This document shows, in pieces, positions 1 through 9,227 of a DNA stretch of 64,000 nt (the first letter of the stretch is position 1; every line of letters starts with the position of its first letter). The stretch spans positions 4,278,001 through 4,342,000 of the forward strand of contig CAVRXH010000006.1 of NCBI GenBank assembly GCA_963725175.1. Reading direction: 5' to 3'. This stretch comes from DASUBV01 sp963725175 (GTDB taxonomy: Bacteria > Actinomycetota > Actinomycetes > Streptosporangiales > Streptosporangiaceae). Both the position numbers and the translations under genes were made by a program. Below the pieces are notes generated by a model, which worked only from the letters and a program-made list of their open reading frames with translations, was not told the DNA's origin and did no database searches.

Positions 1-465
1 GTGCGCGCGCAGCGACTCGCCCGCTCCCAGGTCATGCCGGACCACGTCGCCGCGGAACTCGATCCACGCGCGCCCGGCGCCGTCGATGTGCTCAAGCCCG
101 AAGCCGCCGCGGGCGTAGATCCCGGCCGAGAAGGACTGCCGGTAGCCGGGCCGGACAACGACGCCGGGCGTGGCGGCCACGAACCCGCCGCGGTGCACCA
201 GGTAGCCCGCGCCCGGCTGCACGTCGATGCCCCGCATGCCGCCTGGCAGCTTGCAGGCGAACGCGATGGTGCCCGGGCTGCCCTTGGCGGTGAAGGCGCT
301 GAGCGGCGGCCCGCCGGACTCGTCGCCCCGTCCGGCAGGCCCCGAGGTCATCTGGATGGTGTCGGTCATCCAGGAGAACTCGCCGGCCGGCGCCACGATG
401 CTCTCGCCGGGGTCCAGGGAGATGGACAGCACCGGGACGATGGCGCCGGCAAGGCGTTCTTCCAC
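1..465 (-). CDS. AIM24 family protein (partial, runs off the left edge)
   Basis: The minus-strand frame reads without a stop to base 1, so the C-terminus is outside the window. The visible 155 residues include a stretch reading APAGEFSWMTDTIQM, a segment SPGTIAFACKLPGG and HIDGAGRAWIEFRGD, the repeated beta-strand pattern of the AIM24/TIGR00266 family, small beta-sandwich proteins of uncertain function in bacteria. I chose the GTG at 465 because GGAAGGAG lies five bases upstream of it (471-478). An in-frame ATG at 498 has no ribosome site and lies inside a long palindrome. The family assignment is from recognised sequence pattern; no specific role is known. Confidence 0.75.
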   Translation of the reverse strand, partial: MEERLAGAIVPVLSISLDPGESIVAPAGEFSWMTDTIQMTSGPAGRGDESGGPPLSAFTAKGSPGTIAFACKLPGGMRGIDVQPGAGYLVHRGGFVAATPGVVVRPGYRQSFSAGIYARGGFGLEHIDGAGRAWIEFRGDVVRHDLGAGESLRAH

Positions 466-492
466 GACTGCTCCTTCCGCTGGGACGCTGGC

Positions 493-518
493 GGTCATGG
501 CCCGGCCGGGCCATGACC
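493..518. repeat. Perfect 26-bp palindrome upstream of the AIM24 gene
   Basis: Each 13-base half reads GGTCATGGCCCGG, and the second half is its exact reverse complement, with no spacer. It lies 28 bases upstream of the chosen start and just beyond its ribosome site. It could be a regulator operator or an RNA hairpin in the leader. No T-run follows it, so a simple intrinsic terminator is unlikely. Confidence 0.6.
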
Positions 519-669
519 TATATCTACGCGGGAACCGCGGGTCGCCGAATCCCGGCAACCATGTATCCGGGTACGGCGATCCGCGCCAGGATCCGGGCAG
601 CACGGGTCTTAAGGTCGCGGCGGCGCCGGGCGCCAGACCGCGGCGCGGCCGGAGTTATAACACCGGGGG

Positions 670-3242
670 TCAGTGCTGCGGGCCGGCCAGCCCGTGGGTA
701 ATCGCGTACCTGGCCGCCTCGACCCGGCCGTTCAGGCCGACCTTGCGGTAGATCGTGGCCAGGTGCCGCTCCACGGTCGCCGGGCTGAGGAACAGCTCGG
801 CGGCGATCTGCTTGTTGCTCATGCCCCTGGCCAGCAGCCGCAGCACCTCCGCCTGACGCGCGGTCAGCCCGCCTGGCAGCGCCGCTGAGGTGGACATGCC
901 CAGGTCGGCCAGCGCCGCCGCGACCTCGGCCTGGCGCTGTGCGTTGCCGATCGCCGCCGCTACTGTCTCGGCGGCCCTGAGCTGGCTCAGCGCCTCGGCC
1001 GTGCGGTCCAGCCTGGCCAGCGCGCGGCTCAGGCCGATCATCGCCCCGACCGCGTCGTGCGGGTGGTCGGCCTCCTGGTAGGCCGCGACGGCGGCCTGAT
1101 AGTGCCCGGCCGCGGCTTCCCAGTCGGCTCGCTGCGCGGCCAGGTCTCCCCTGTTGCACCGCAGCGCCCCGATGAGCTGCGGGTTGCCGACCGCGACGGC
1201 CAGGTCGGTGGCCTCGTCAAGTGCCTGGCTGGCGGCGTCCCACTGGCTGGTGCGGATCAGCACGTCGGCCAGGTTGGCCAGCCCTACCGCGATGGACTGG
1301 CGCTCACCGAGCTGGCGCTTGATGACCAGCGTCTGCTCGAACAGCTCGCGGGCGGTAGCCAGGTCGCCGTCGTCCATGGCGAGCAGCGCCATGTTGTTCA
1401 TCGCGATCGACACGCCGCGCTTGTCGCCCAGGCCCGCGCGCAGGTCAGCGGCCTGGCCGAAGCTCCGCCGGGCGGCCTCCCTGTCGCCCAGGTAGCGCTG
1501 CGCGGAGCCGAGCACGGTGGCGGCGAAGGCCATCCGCTCGCGCAGCCCGAGCTGCTCGAAGACGCGCAGCGCGCGCCGGGCCTGGCTGACCGCCGCCGGG
1601 TAGTCGCCGTTCTCGGCCGCCAGCACGGCCGCCGAGCAGAGCGCGCGGCCGGTCACTTCGTCGCGCCGCTGGCCGCCGGCGTCGAGGAACCTGCTCAGCC
1701 AGGCGCGCCCGGCGCTGACCCGTCCGGTCGCCAGCCACCACCGCCACAGCGGCGCCGCCAGCTCAAGCCCGAGGCCGGTGCCGCCGGTCTCGTCGGCGAA
1801 GGACAGCGCCGCGTCCAGGTCGGCGGCGGCGGCGTCCAGCCGGGCCGTCCAGTGCGCCGCGTCCGGCCCGGCCAGGCCAGGCTCGCTGCCGCTGGCCAGG
1901 CCGGCGAAGTGCGCCGCGTGCCGCTGCCTGGCGGCCGTCTCCCCGCCGGCCTCCGCCAGCCGGTCGGCCGCGAACGTGCGGATGGTGTCCAGCATGGTGA
2001 ACCGGTTCTGCTCGCCGCCCCTGGTGACCGTCAGCCAGGAGCTGTCCACCAGGCCGCGGATCGTCCCGGCCAGCGCGCCGGCGCTGCCAGGCGGGGTGTC
2101 GGCCGCGCTGACGGCCAGCGCGTCGGCCATGGTGAACGCCGCCGGCGAAGACGCTGAGCACCGAGAGCAGCGTTCGCTGCTCCGGCCCGAGCAGGTCGTG
2201 ACTGGCGCCGACGACGTCGGCAAGCCGCTGGCCGGTGCCCGCTTCCTGGTCGAGCAGCACCGCGCGCTGCTGGAGGATCTCGGTGATGGACAGCGTGCCC
2301 ACCCAGCCGGCGATCAGCTCGATGGCCAGCGGCAGCCCGTCCAGCCGGCGGCACAGCTCGGCGATCGCGCGCGGGGCGACCTCGGCGTCGGTGAAGCCCG
2401 GCAGCCGGTCCTGCGCCCTGGCGATGAACAGCCGCACCGCGTCGGACTCCGCGATGTCGGAGATCCCGGCGGCGGCCGACGGGCAGGCCAGCGGCGGCAC
2501 CGTCCAGCAGACCTCGCCGGGCACGCCGAGCACCACCCGGCTGGTGACCACGACGCGCAGGCCGTCCGCCGCGACCAGCAGGCTGCCCACCAGCCGGGCG
2601 ACTTCGTCGCGCAGGTGCTCGGCGCCGTCAAGCACCAGCAGCCGGGGCGCGGTGGTGAGCGCGGCGGCCACCGACTCCAGCAGCGGCACCCTGGGCTGGT
2701 CGTGCACGCGCAGGCAGGACGCCACGGCGGCGACCAGCGAGGCGGGCTGGCGAACCGGCTCCAGCGGCAGGAACGCGATGTCCGGTCCCGGCGCCGCGCG
2801 GCGCAGCGCCTCGATCGCCAGCCGCGACTTCCCGGCGCCGCCGGGGCCGATCAGGGTGACCAGCCGCGCGCTGCCCAGCAGCTCGCCCAGCTCGGCCAGC
2901 TCGCGCTCGCGGCCCACGAACCTGGACTGGGCGGCCGGCAGCGGTCCGCCTGGCGGCATGTCGGGAGCCGGCGCCAGGGCCGGTGCCGGGGCGGCGCCGG
3001 CCGGTGCCGCCGCCACGGCGGACGCACCGCCGCGCGCCAGCCGCTCCTCGAACTCGGTGAGGGCGCGCAGGGCGCCCGGCGACATCGTGGTCCGGCCGGA
3101 TTCCCACCGGTTGACCGTGGCGAAAGACACGCCGAGCTGGCGGGCGAGCTGCTCCTGGCTCAGCCCGAGCCTCGGCGCGCAGGCGGCGCAGCCGGTCAGC
3201 GGACGAGGCCGCCTCGGGGCCGGCGGAAGTCTCGCCAGTCAC
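670..3242 (-). pseudogene. XRE-NB-ARC/TPR-LuxR regulator, interrupted by two frameshifts
   Basis: The pieces join into one protein of about 855 residues. An N-terminal XRE helix-turn-helix (GLSQEQLARQLGVS, then NRWESGR) is followed by a P-loop ATPase (GPGGAGKSRLA), a hydrophobic strand ending in LLVLDGAEH, TPR-like helical repeats, and a C-terminal LuxR domain (LTARQAEVLRLLARGMSNKQIA). The first shift is near 3165, between the GTG-started N-terminus and the HTH. The second is near 2137, where one surplus G turns the usual VFAGGF junction out of frame. Large ATPase-TPR-LuxR regulators act as signal-responsive activators. The DNA-binding domains at both ends are notable. Whether the gene is dead or the shifts are assembly errors cannot be told here. 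Start: GTG at 3242, no clear ribosome site. Confidence 0.75.
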
Positions 3243-3280
3243 CTGGAAAAGCGTACGGCTTCCGGCGTGCCACCGAGCGG

Positions 3281-4657
3281 TTAAGCCCTGGGCAGGATGC
3301 CCGGATTGAGAGTTCCGGCCGGGTCAAATGCCGACCGGATCCTGGCGAACAGCTGCCGCTCGGCCGCCGAGCGGGCCAGCTCGAGCCACCGGCCCTTCAG
3401 CACGCCGATGCCGTGCTCGGCGGAGATCGACCCGCCAAGTGAGCTGACCAGGCCGAGCACGGCATCCTCGTGCCGGCCGTCCGCCGGGGCGGCAGGCACC
3501 AGGTTCACCTGGATATTGCCGTCCGCGACATGCCCGTAGATGATCACGGCCGCGTCCGGGTCCACCGCGGTGATCACTCCGGTCACCTGCGTGGCCAGCT
3601 CGGTCCACCGGGCCGCGGGCACCGCCACGTCCAGCTTGATCGGCACGCCGAGGAAGCCGGCCGCCTCGGGGTGCCGTTCCCGGCAGGCCCAGAGCGCGGC
3701 CCGCTGCGCCGCGTCCTGCGCGACCGCGGCCGGCTGGTCGCCGATCAGCTCCGCGAGGTCATCGAGCGCGCCTGGGCCCGCCGCTTCGAGCAGCAGGTAG
3801 GCGGGGGCAGCCGCGGTCAGCGGCGGGTCGAAGGAAGGCGGCCGCAGGCCGGCGTGGGTGATCAGGATGTCCAGCCCGCCCGCCAGGAAGAACTCCGCGG
3901 ACAGCAGGCCGGGCACCTGCGCCAGGGCGCGCCTGGCCAGCTCGTGCACGGCGGCGAGGCCGTCGGTGGCGACGATCACCGTGACCGGGTCTTGCGGCCG
4001 GGGAACCAGTTGCAGCCGGACGGCGGTGATCACCGCGAGGGTGCCCTCCGAGCCGGCCAGCAGCGCCGGGTAGGCGTACCCGGTGTTGTCCTTGACCAGG
4101 CCGCCCAGGTGCGACAGCACGCCGCCGTCGGACAGCACGGCCTCGATGCCGCGTACCTGGGCGCGCATCGGGCCGTAGCGCAGCACCCGCACCCCGCCCG
4201 CGTTGGTGGCCGTGGCGCCGCCGACCGTGGCGCTGTCCCTGCTGGCGATCTGCACGGCCAGGTCGAGGTCCTGGTGGGCCTCGCCGACCCTGGCCAGGGT
4301 GACGCCGGCCCCGGCGGTGATCTGGCTGGCGTCCTCATCGGGCGGGTCAAGCCGGGTGAGCCTGGCCAGGCTGAGCACGATCTCGCCGTGCAGCGGCACG
4401 CCGCCGCCGACCAGCCCGGTGTTGCCGCCCTGCGGCACCACCGCGAGCCCTTCGGCGGTGCACCTGGCCAGCACCGCCGCGACCTGCGCGGTGTCGGCGG
4501 GGCGGAGCACCGCCTGGGTGTGGCCGCGGAACCTGCCGGTCCAGTCCACCGTGTAACCGGCCGCGGCCTCGCCGGTCAGCACGTGCCGGTCGCCGACGAT
4601 CGCGGCCAGCTCGCGCAGCAGCGCGGGCGGCAGTTCCGTGGCCAGGCTGGTGCTCAT
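3281..4657 (-). CDS. FAD-binding oxidoreductase, GlcD / D-2-hydroxyglutarate dehydrogenase type
   Basis: This 458-residue protein has the vanillyl-alcohol-oxidase FAD fold: VPQGGNTGLVGGG binds the FAD diphosphate, SRDSATVGGATATNAGG follows, and the C-terminal oxidase domain carries YGHVADGNIQVN, SISAEHGIG and the closing motif FDPAGTLNPG. Family members oxidise D-2-hydroxyacids such as D-lactate, glycolate or D-2-hydroxyglutarate and pass electrons to a membrane or flavoprotein acceptor; the substrate cannot be told from these motifs. The ATG overlaps the stop of the preceding murD2-like gene by four bases (ATGA), so it is probably the last gene of the pgeF-murL-murD2 operon. A link to glutamate or peptidoglycan metabolism would be inference only. 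Confidence 0.88.
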   Translation of the reverse strand: MSTSLATELPPALLRELAAIVGDRHVLTGEAAAGYTVDWTGRFRGHTQAVLRPADTAQVAAVLARCTAEGLAVVPQGGNTGLVGGGVPLHGEIVLSLARLTRLDPPDEDASQITAGAGVTLARVGEAHQDLDLAVQIASRDSATVGGATATNAGGVRVLRYGPMRAQVRGIEAVLSDGGVLSHLGGLVKDNTGYAYPALLAGSEGTLAVITAVRLQLVPRPQDPVTVIVATDGLAAVHELARRALAQVPGLLSAEFFLAGGLDILITHAGLRPPSFDPPLTAAAPAYLLLEAAGPGALDDLAELIGDQPAAVAQDAAQRAALWACRERHPEAAGFLGVPIKLDVAVPAARWTELATQVTGVITAVDPDAAVIIYGHVADGNIQVNLVPAAPADGRHEDAVLGLVSSLGGSISAEHGIGVLKGRWLELARSAAERQLFARIRSAFDPAGTLNPGILPRA

Positions 4658-6027
4658 GCCGCGCCGTCGCGCGTCGCGCAGTCGCGCATGGCGCGGGCGA
4701 AGGCCGCCGCCCGGTCACGGTAGTTGCGGAAGACGCCGAAGCTCGGAGCGGCGGGCGACAGCAGCACCACGCCGTCCGGCCTGGCCCAGTCGAAGCCGGC
4801 GGCGACCGCGGTGTCCAGGTCCTGGCACGGGGTCACGCCGAGCAGGGCTGGCCCGCTGGTGCCCGGGTGGCCCGCGGGGCCGTTCCGAATCTGGTCGTTG
4901 ATGGCCGCCTCGATCCTGGGCCCGCTATCGGGCAGGGTCAGCACCAGGGTAGGGGCCTCGCGGGGCGCGAGGCCAGTGGCGAGCGGCACGTAGTCGATGC
5001 CCCGGTCGTGGCCGCCGGCGATCAGCGCCACCCGGCGGCCGGGGAAGGCGTCGAGCGCGGCGAGGGTTGGCAGCACGTTGGTGGACAGGCTGTCGTCCAC
5101 GAAGGTCACCCCGGCGACCTCGCCGAGCACGGTCAGGCGGCTGCTCAGGTGCTCGAAGCCGGCCGCCGCCCGCGCCAGCGCCGCGTCGTCGGCGGCCTCC
5201 GGCACGCCGAGCGCGAGCAGGCAGTTCCTGGCGATCAGGGCGTTGCGCCTGTTGTGCGTGCCGAGCAGGCCAAGCGGGACCATCCAGTCCGCGCCTGGCT
5301 CGTCGGCGGCGTGCACCCAGCGCACCCGCGGGCCGAGCTGGGCCGCCCGCTCGCGCAGCAGCTCGCTGTCGCCGTTGGCGACCGTCACGTCCGCGCCGGG
5401 CTGCGAGCAGGCCGACAGCTTGTCGGTGTAGTAGTTGTCCACGCCGCCGTGCCAGTCCAGGTGGTCGGGATGCAGCGAGGTGACGGCCACTACGGGCGGC
5501 GAGCTGGCCAGGTCGGTGGCCTGGTAGCTGGAGGTCTCGATGACCCAGTAGTCGTAACCGCCCGCGTCCAGCGCCGGGTCCCAGGGCGGCGCGCCGATGT
5601 TCCCGCCGGTCAGGCAGGAGTAGCCGAGCCTGGTCAGCAGGTGCCCGGCGATGGCCGTGGTGCTGGACTTGCCCTTGGTGCCGGTGACGCAGATGACCCG
5701 CTCCCTGGGTGCCTCCTGCATCCACAGGCCGAGGCCGCCGACCACCGGAATGCCGCGCTGCTCCAGGCTCCGCAGGTCCTCGCGGTACCGGCTGATGCCC
5801 GGCGACTTGACCACCACGTCGCAGTGCCGCAGCGCGGCCAGGCCGCTGTCCCCGGTGGCGAACACCTGCAGGCCGTCCACGTCGCCGGGCGGCGGCCGGT
5901 CATCGACCAGCACCGGCTCCACGCCGAGCGTGCGCAGCCTGGCCAGGTTCGCGGTGCCCTCGACGCCAAGGCCCCAGACGCCGACGCGGGCGCCGCGCAG
6001 GTCAGACCAGCAGATCTTCGGGCGCAT
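4654..6027 (-). CDS. murD2: MurD2-like UDP-MurNAc-L-Ala ligase (L-glutamate-adding)
   Basis: The 457-residue protein has the three Mur-ligase domains. An N-terminal Rossmann-like domain is followed by the ATP loop TGTKGKSS at residues 115-122 and the central motif TSLHPDHLDWHGG. The C-terminal domain has FVDDSLSTNVLPTLAALDAF and LIAGGHDRGIDY. MurD normally adds D-glutamate to UDP-MurNAc-L-Ala. The MurD2 variant, first shown in Xanthomonas, adds L-glutamate, which MurL then epimerises. The call of MurD2 rather than MurD rests mainly on the directly upstream murL, whose stop lies 25 bases inside this gene, and on the absence of ftsW, murG or mraY beside it. Cytoplasmic enzyme, translationally coupled on both sides. 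Confidence 0.85.
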   Translation of the reverse strand: MRPKICWSDLRGARVGVWGLGVEGTANLARLRTLGVEPVLVDDRPPPGDVDGLQVFATGDSGLAALRHCDVVVKSPGISRYREDLRSLEQRGIPVVGGLGLWMQEAPRERVICVTGTKGKSSTTAIAGHLLTRLGYSCLTGGNIGAPPWDPALDAGGYDYWVIETSSYQATDLASSPPVVAVTSLHPDHLDWHGGVDNYYTDKLSACSQPGADVTVANGDSELLRERAAQLGPRVRWVHAADEPGADWMVPLGLLGTHNRRNALIARNCLLALGVPEAADDAALARAAAGFEHLSSRLTVLGEVAGVTFVDDSLSTNVLPTLAALDAFPGRRVALIAGGHDRGIDYVPLATGLAPREAPTLVLTLPDSGPRIEAAINDQIRNGPAGHPGTSGPALLGVTPCQDLDTAVAAGFDWARPDGVVLLSPAAPSFGVFRNYRDRAAAFARAMRDCATRDGAA

Positions 6028-7363
6028 AGCTATCCGGGATGAAGTGGTCGCCGACCGGGCGGAGCAGCTCGTCGGGGCTGGGCAGGTCGGGCAGCGGCGC
6101 TACCTCGGCGGCGAGCTGGTGCAGCAGGCCGGCCTGGGCACGGTCGGGGCGCCTGGCGGCCAGCAGGATCGCGGCACGGCACTCGCCGACCTCCCCGACG
6201 CACTCGAACGGCTTGGCGTCCGGCAGCGTGCCGAGCAGCGCGCGGAACTTGCCCGCCAGCTCGCCGTCCGGATCGGTGGCGGCCAGCGGCTCGCTGCCGT
6301 CGAAGATCTTGCTCAGCTCGGCGGCGGGCAGGAACGGGGACAGGATCAGGTCGATGAAGCAGCACTTGTCGCAGCGGCCGCACCAGTGGTCAAGCCGTAG
6401 CGCCGGGTCCAGGTGGAAGGCGCGGTTGCAGCTGCGGAACGTGTCGTGGTACTGGGTCAGCCCGGCGAACCGCTGCGCCACCCACAGCTCGGTATAGGGG
6501 CGCAGCGCGGAGAAGTAGCTGACCCGGCCGCCGAGCGCGCGATCCAGCACCGGCCGGAACGCCGACTCGAACGCCGCGCTCTTGGAGTACTGGTGGTTCA
6601 CCGGACGGCCGTCTACCTCCAGCGTCGGGATCGACGCGGACCACTCGTTCGACATGATCACGGCGTCCCTGCCGTCCAGCACAGCCGCCATGATCGCGAT
6701 GGCCGACAAGATCCCCGTCACCGGGACGTGCCCGTTCAGGAAGCCAAGCTCGCGGGAGCGGAAGAGTTGCGCGTCGATCTCCCGGCCGGCCCGCACCACT
6801 GGCAGGCCCGTTACGGCGGCCGGGCTCTCGATCGCCTCGAACTGGTCGCCTGGCCTGCTCATGATGAACAGCGCGGCGTCGGCCCTGGCCCGGACGTGCT
6901 CGACCGTGACGATGGAGTCGATCCCGCCGCCGAACGGGACCAGCGGCCGGACCGGCCGCGCCGCCCGCCAGCCGGCCGAGTCGCCGCCCGCCGGGCCGCC
7001 GGGCCTGGCGTCCAGGCGCGGCCCCTCGATGCGCAGGCCCGAGAGGTCCAGGCCGTTGCGGTAGCTGAACTCGCCCAGGCCGTCCAGGTAGAAGCCGCGC
7101 AGGAAGTCGCGCTCGGCGTCGGTGACCGCGGTATCGCCCAGGTCGATCACGTCAGGCGCGGCGGTCTTGTAGTACGAGACGCCGGCCAGCAGGAACACCA
7201 GCCGCGCGGCCTGCGCCACGGCCGGGTCGCCCCAGCGGCCGCCGGCCGGGAAGGACACCTGCTCGGCGAACTTAAGGTCGCCGAGCGCGTACCGGCAGGT
7301 CAGCAGCCCGGCTCCGGCGTCGATCTCAAAGCCTTCGTAGCGGAACGGGGGGCTCGTGCTCAC
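6002..7363 (-). CDS. murL: UDP-MurNAc-L-Ala-L-Glu epimerase
   Basis: A 453-residue protein matching the MurL family, which uses ATP to epimerise the terminal L-Glu of UDP-MurNAc-L-Ala-L-Glu to D-Glu, the step that makes the MurD2 product usable. An N-terminal domain is followed by a PP-loop-like adenylation motif, PFGGGIDS, at residues 143-150. Further on come SNEWSASIPT, a motif QYHDTFRSCNRAF, and a cysteine cluster CGRCDKCC. The GTG at 7363 has AAGGAGG six bases upstream, and its GTGA overlaps the pgeF stop. A longer frame upstream exists but is not needed. Together with murD2 it provides a route that does not need a free D-Glu pool; whether the genome also has MurI is not visible. Confidence 0.85.
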   Translation of the reverse strand: MSTSPPFRYEGFEIDAGAGLLTCRYALGDLKFAEQVSFPAGGRWGDPAVAQAARLVFLLAGVSYYKTAAPDVIDLGDTAVTDAERDFLRGFYLDGLGEFSYRNGLDLSGLRIEGPRLDARPGGPAGGDSAGWRAARPVRPLVPFGGGIDSIVTVEHVRARADAALFIMSRPGDQFEAIESPAAVTGLPVVRAGREIDAQLFRSRELGFLNGHVPVTGILSAIAIMAAVLDGRDAVIMSNEWSASIPTLEVDGRPVNHQYSKSAAFESAFRPVLDRALGGRVSYFSALRPYTELWVAQRFAGLTQYHDTFRSCNRAFHLDPALRLDHWCGRCDKCCFIDLILSPFLPAAELSKIFDGSEPLAATDPDGELAGKFRALLGTLPDAKPFECVGEVGECRAAILLAARRPDRAQAGLLHQLAAEVAPLPDLPSPDELLRPVGDHFIPDSYAPEDLLV

Positions 7364-8252
7364 CGCTGCCCTCCTTGCCCGGTGCCGCCGGGGCCGGCCA
7401 GCCGGGCCACCAGGGCGAGCCGGCCGCACGGGCGCGCGGTCCTGTCGCTGAAGAACATGCCGTCCTCCCGCTCGTCGCCGCCGTCGGCCCGGGAAGGCCC
7501 GTCACGGCCGGCGTGGTGTGGATCTGGCCGCCGGGCACCCCGGCCCGCTGGAGCAGCAGCCGGTTGGCCCCTGGCAGGTCGAGCAGCCACCGGCCGGTGT
7601 CATCGGGCCGCAGCACTCCGGCGTCCTCGCCCAGGCGGTCCCGCACCTGCTCGGCGACCTCGCCGCCGACCTGGTACCGGCTGGCGGCGATGGCCGGGCC
7701 GATGGCCGCCAGCACGCGATCGGGGCGGGCGCCCAGGCCGGCCATCGCGTCAAGCGCCGCCCCGGTCACCCCGGCCGCCCCGGCGACCGTGCCGCGCCAG
7801 CCCGCGTGCACGCAGGCCAGCACCCGCGCCACCGGGTCGAAGAGCAGCACCGGCACGCAGTCGGCGGTCAGGATCGCCAGCGTGACATCTGGGTCGCTGG
7901 TGACCAGCGCATCGGTGTCCGGCACGCCGTCCTGCGCGCTCAGCGTCCCGCGCCCGCGGTCGGCGGCCGTGACGACCCGAGCCGTCCCGCTGTGCACCTG
8001 CCGGGCGAAGACGAAGCTGTCCAGGGCGGTGCCGATCGCCGCCGCGACCCGGCGCCGGTTCTCCAGCACCGCGGCCGGGTCATCACCGACGCTCAGGCTG
8101 AGGTTGAGCGTGCCGTACGGGCCAGAGGAGACGCCGCCGTGCCGGGTGGGCACGATGGCCTGCACGCCCGCGGCCTCCAGCGCCGGCCAGGCCAGCACCT
8201 CCAGGTCCCGCTGCCCGCGGAACTCGGAGACGATCTGCGCCGGTGCTGTCAC
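7360..8252 (-). CDS. pgeF: Purine nucleoside phosphorylase / polyphenol oxidase family (PgeF, YfiH, LACC1), frameshifted near the C-terminus
   Basis: The N-terminal ~250 residues carry all three metal/active-site elements of the YfiH/LACC1 family: RQVHSG, TADCVPVLLF and CVHAGWRGT. The characteristic last part (REDGMFFSDRTARPCGRLALVARL, matching the family's final strand) is in another frame. One surplus G near 7500 shifts it. In the restored frame the TGA overlaps the GTG of murL (GTGA), which supports the restored reading. Read as is, the frame runs on to 7326 with an unrelated tail. Family members cleave purine nucleosides phosphorolytically and oxidise phenols. In many actinomycetes the gene sits after ftsZ; here it leads an operon with murL and murD2. 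Start GTG at 8252, preceded by GGGGAT. Confidence 0.8.
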
Positions 8253-8489
8253 GATCCCCGATCCTAGCCAGCGCCGCCTGCCGGCGCGGCCCAGCGACTT
8301 CCGCCGCGCCAGCGGCGCGGGGCGCTTCTCACTATGTCGGCTAGAAAGGCGATAAATGCATTTCTCGTGGTTTCGGTCAGCGGCCGGCCATTTCAAAGTT
8401 AGTCAAAATTGATGACGGGCCACTGCTTGGCGTCGATCCGGAACGGGAAAGCCTGCTAGGGCAATGACGCACTACGGTCTTCCCCCTGA
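8253..8489. promoter_or_regulatory. Divergent promoter region between pgeF and a LuxR gene
   Basis: The 237 bases between the divergently read genes hold the only AT-rich stretch nearby (about 8325-8420, including gataaatgcattt and caaagttagtcaaaatt). A short stem, CCGCGCC-AGC-GGCGCGG, lies at 8304-8320. Promoters for both directions are expected here, but I cannot place -10 and -35 boxes reliably. Confidence 0.35.
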
Positions 8490-9161
8490 ATGACTCCCCA
8501 AGCGCAGCCCGTCGTTATTCTCGGCACCGCTCACGCGCTCGCCGGGGCGCTGGCCGCCGGGCTGGCGGCGAGCGAATGGCTGCCGGTCATCACCGGCTAC
8601 GGCGACCTGGCCGCCGTGCGCGGCCAGACTCCGGTAGTGGTCACCGAGGATGAGTCGGGGAAGCTGCCGGGGCCGGCCGTCGCGGCCGCGGCCAGGGCGG
8701 CTGCGGGCGGCCGCCGCCGGGTGGTGGTGGTCGCCGGTCCCGCCGCGCTGCCCGGCGTGCTCACGATCGTCGCGGCGGGCGGCGCTGTGGTCGACGCGAA
8801 CCAGCCCTACCAGCGGCTTCTGCTCGTCCTGCGGCGCGTGCTTGCCGCCGCGCCGCCGGCCGCCACGCAACGCGAGCGGCTGCTGGCGGACCTGCGCCGC
8901 CGGGCCGACGAGGCCGCCAGGTTCGGCGCGCTGACCGCCCGTGAGTGCGCCGTGCTCGCCGACATCGCGGCGGGGCACTCCGCCGAGGCCATCGCCGCGA
9001 GCCGCCCGGTCGCGCTCGCCACCGTGCGCTCGCAGATCGCCGCGGTGCTGCGCAAGCTCGGCGTGCGCTCGCAGTCCGCGGCCATCGCGCTGACTTACCG
9101 GTCCTGCGCCGATCGCCGCGTGACTGAGCGGCTTGCCCGGTTTCATCAAAACTACGGATGA
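8490..9161 (+). CDS. LuxR-type response regulator-like transcription factor
   Basis: The 223-residue protein has an N-terminal alpha/beta domain resembling a receiver (VVILGTAHALAG, then VVVVAGPAALPGV) but without a clear phosphoacceptor aspartate context. Its C-terminal LuxR helix-turn-helix reads LTARECAVLADIAAGHSAEAIA followed by ATVRSQIAAVLRKLGVRSQ. Such proteins bind DNA as dimers; the receiver here may be atypical or not phosphorylated. It stands 66 bases upstream of a three-gene tandem family on the same strand and is the obvious candidate to control it, which is an inference from position. No ribosome site is evident before the ATG, so the transcript may be leaderless. Confidence 0.75.
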   Translation: MTPQAQPVVILGTAHALAGALAAGLAASEWLPVITGYGDLAAVRGQTPVVVTEDESGKLPGPAVAAAARAAAGGRRRVVVVAGPAALPGVLTIVAAGGAVVDANQPYQRLLLVLRRVLAAAPPAATQRERLLADLRRRADEAARFGALTARECAVLADIAAGHSAEAIAASRPVALATVRSQIAAVLRKLGVRSQSAAIALTYRSCADRRVTERLARFHQNYG

Positions 9162-9227
9162 CCCTTCTTTGGCGCCCGGCGACACTGCCGTTACTGCTAG
9201 TCGCAAACCCGAGGAGGCAGCAGATCC

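Noticed and set aside
1057..2157. Long open frame on the plus strand opposite the regulator
   Set aside because: Composition is the Arg/Gly/Ala-rich antisense pattern of GC-rich DNA; motifs are on the minus strand.
7326..7590. The unshifted pgeF C-terminus as the true protein end
   Set aside because: It lacks the family's last block, which is present in the neighbouring frame ending in a GTGA overlap with murL.
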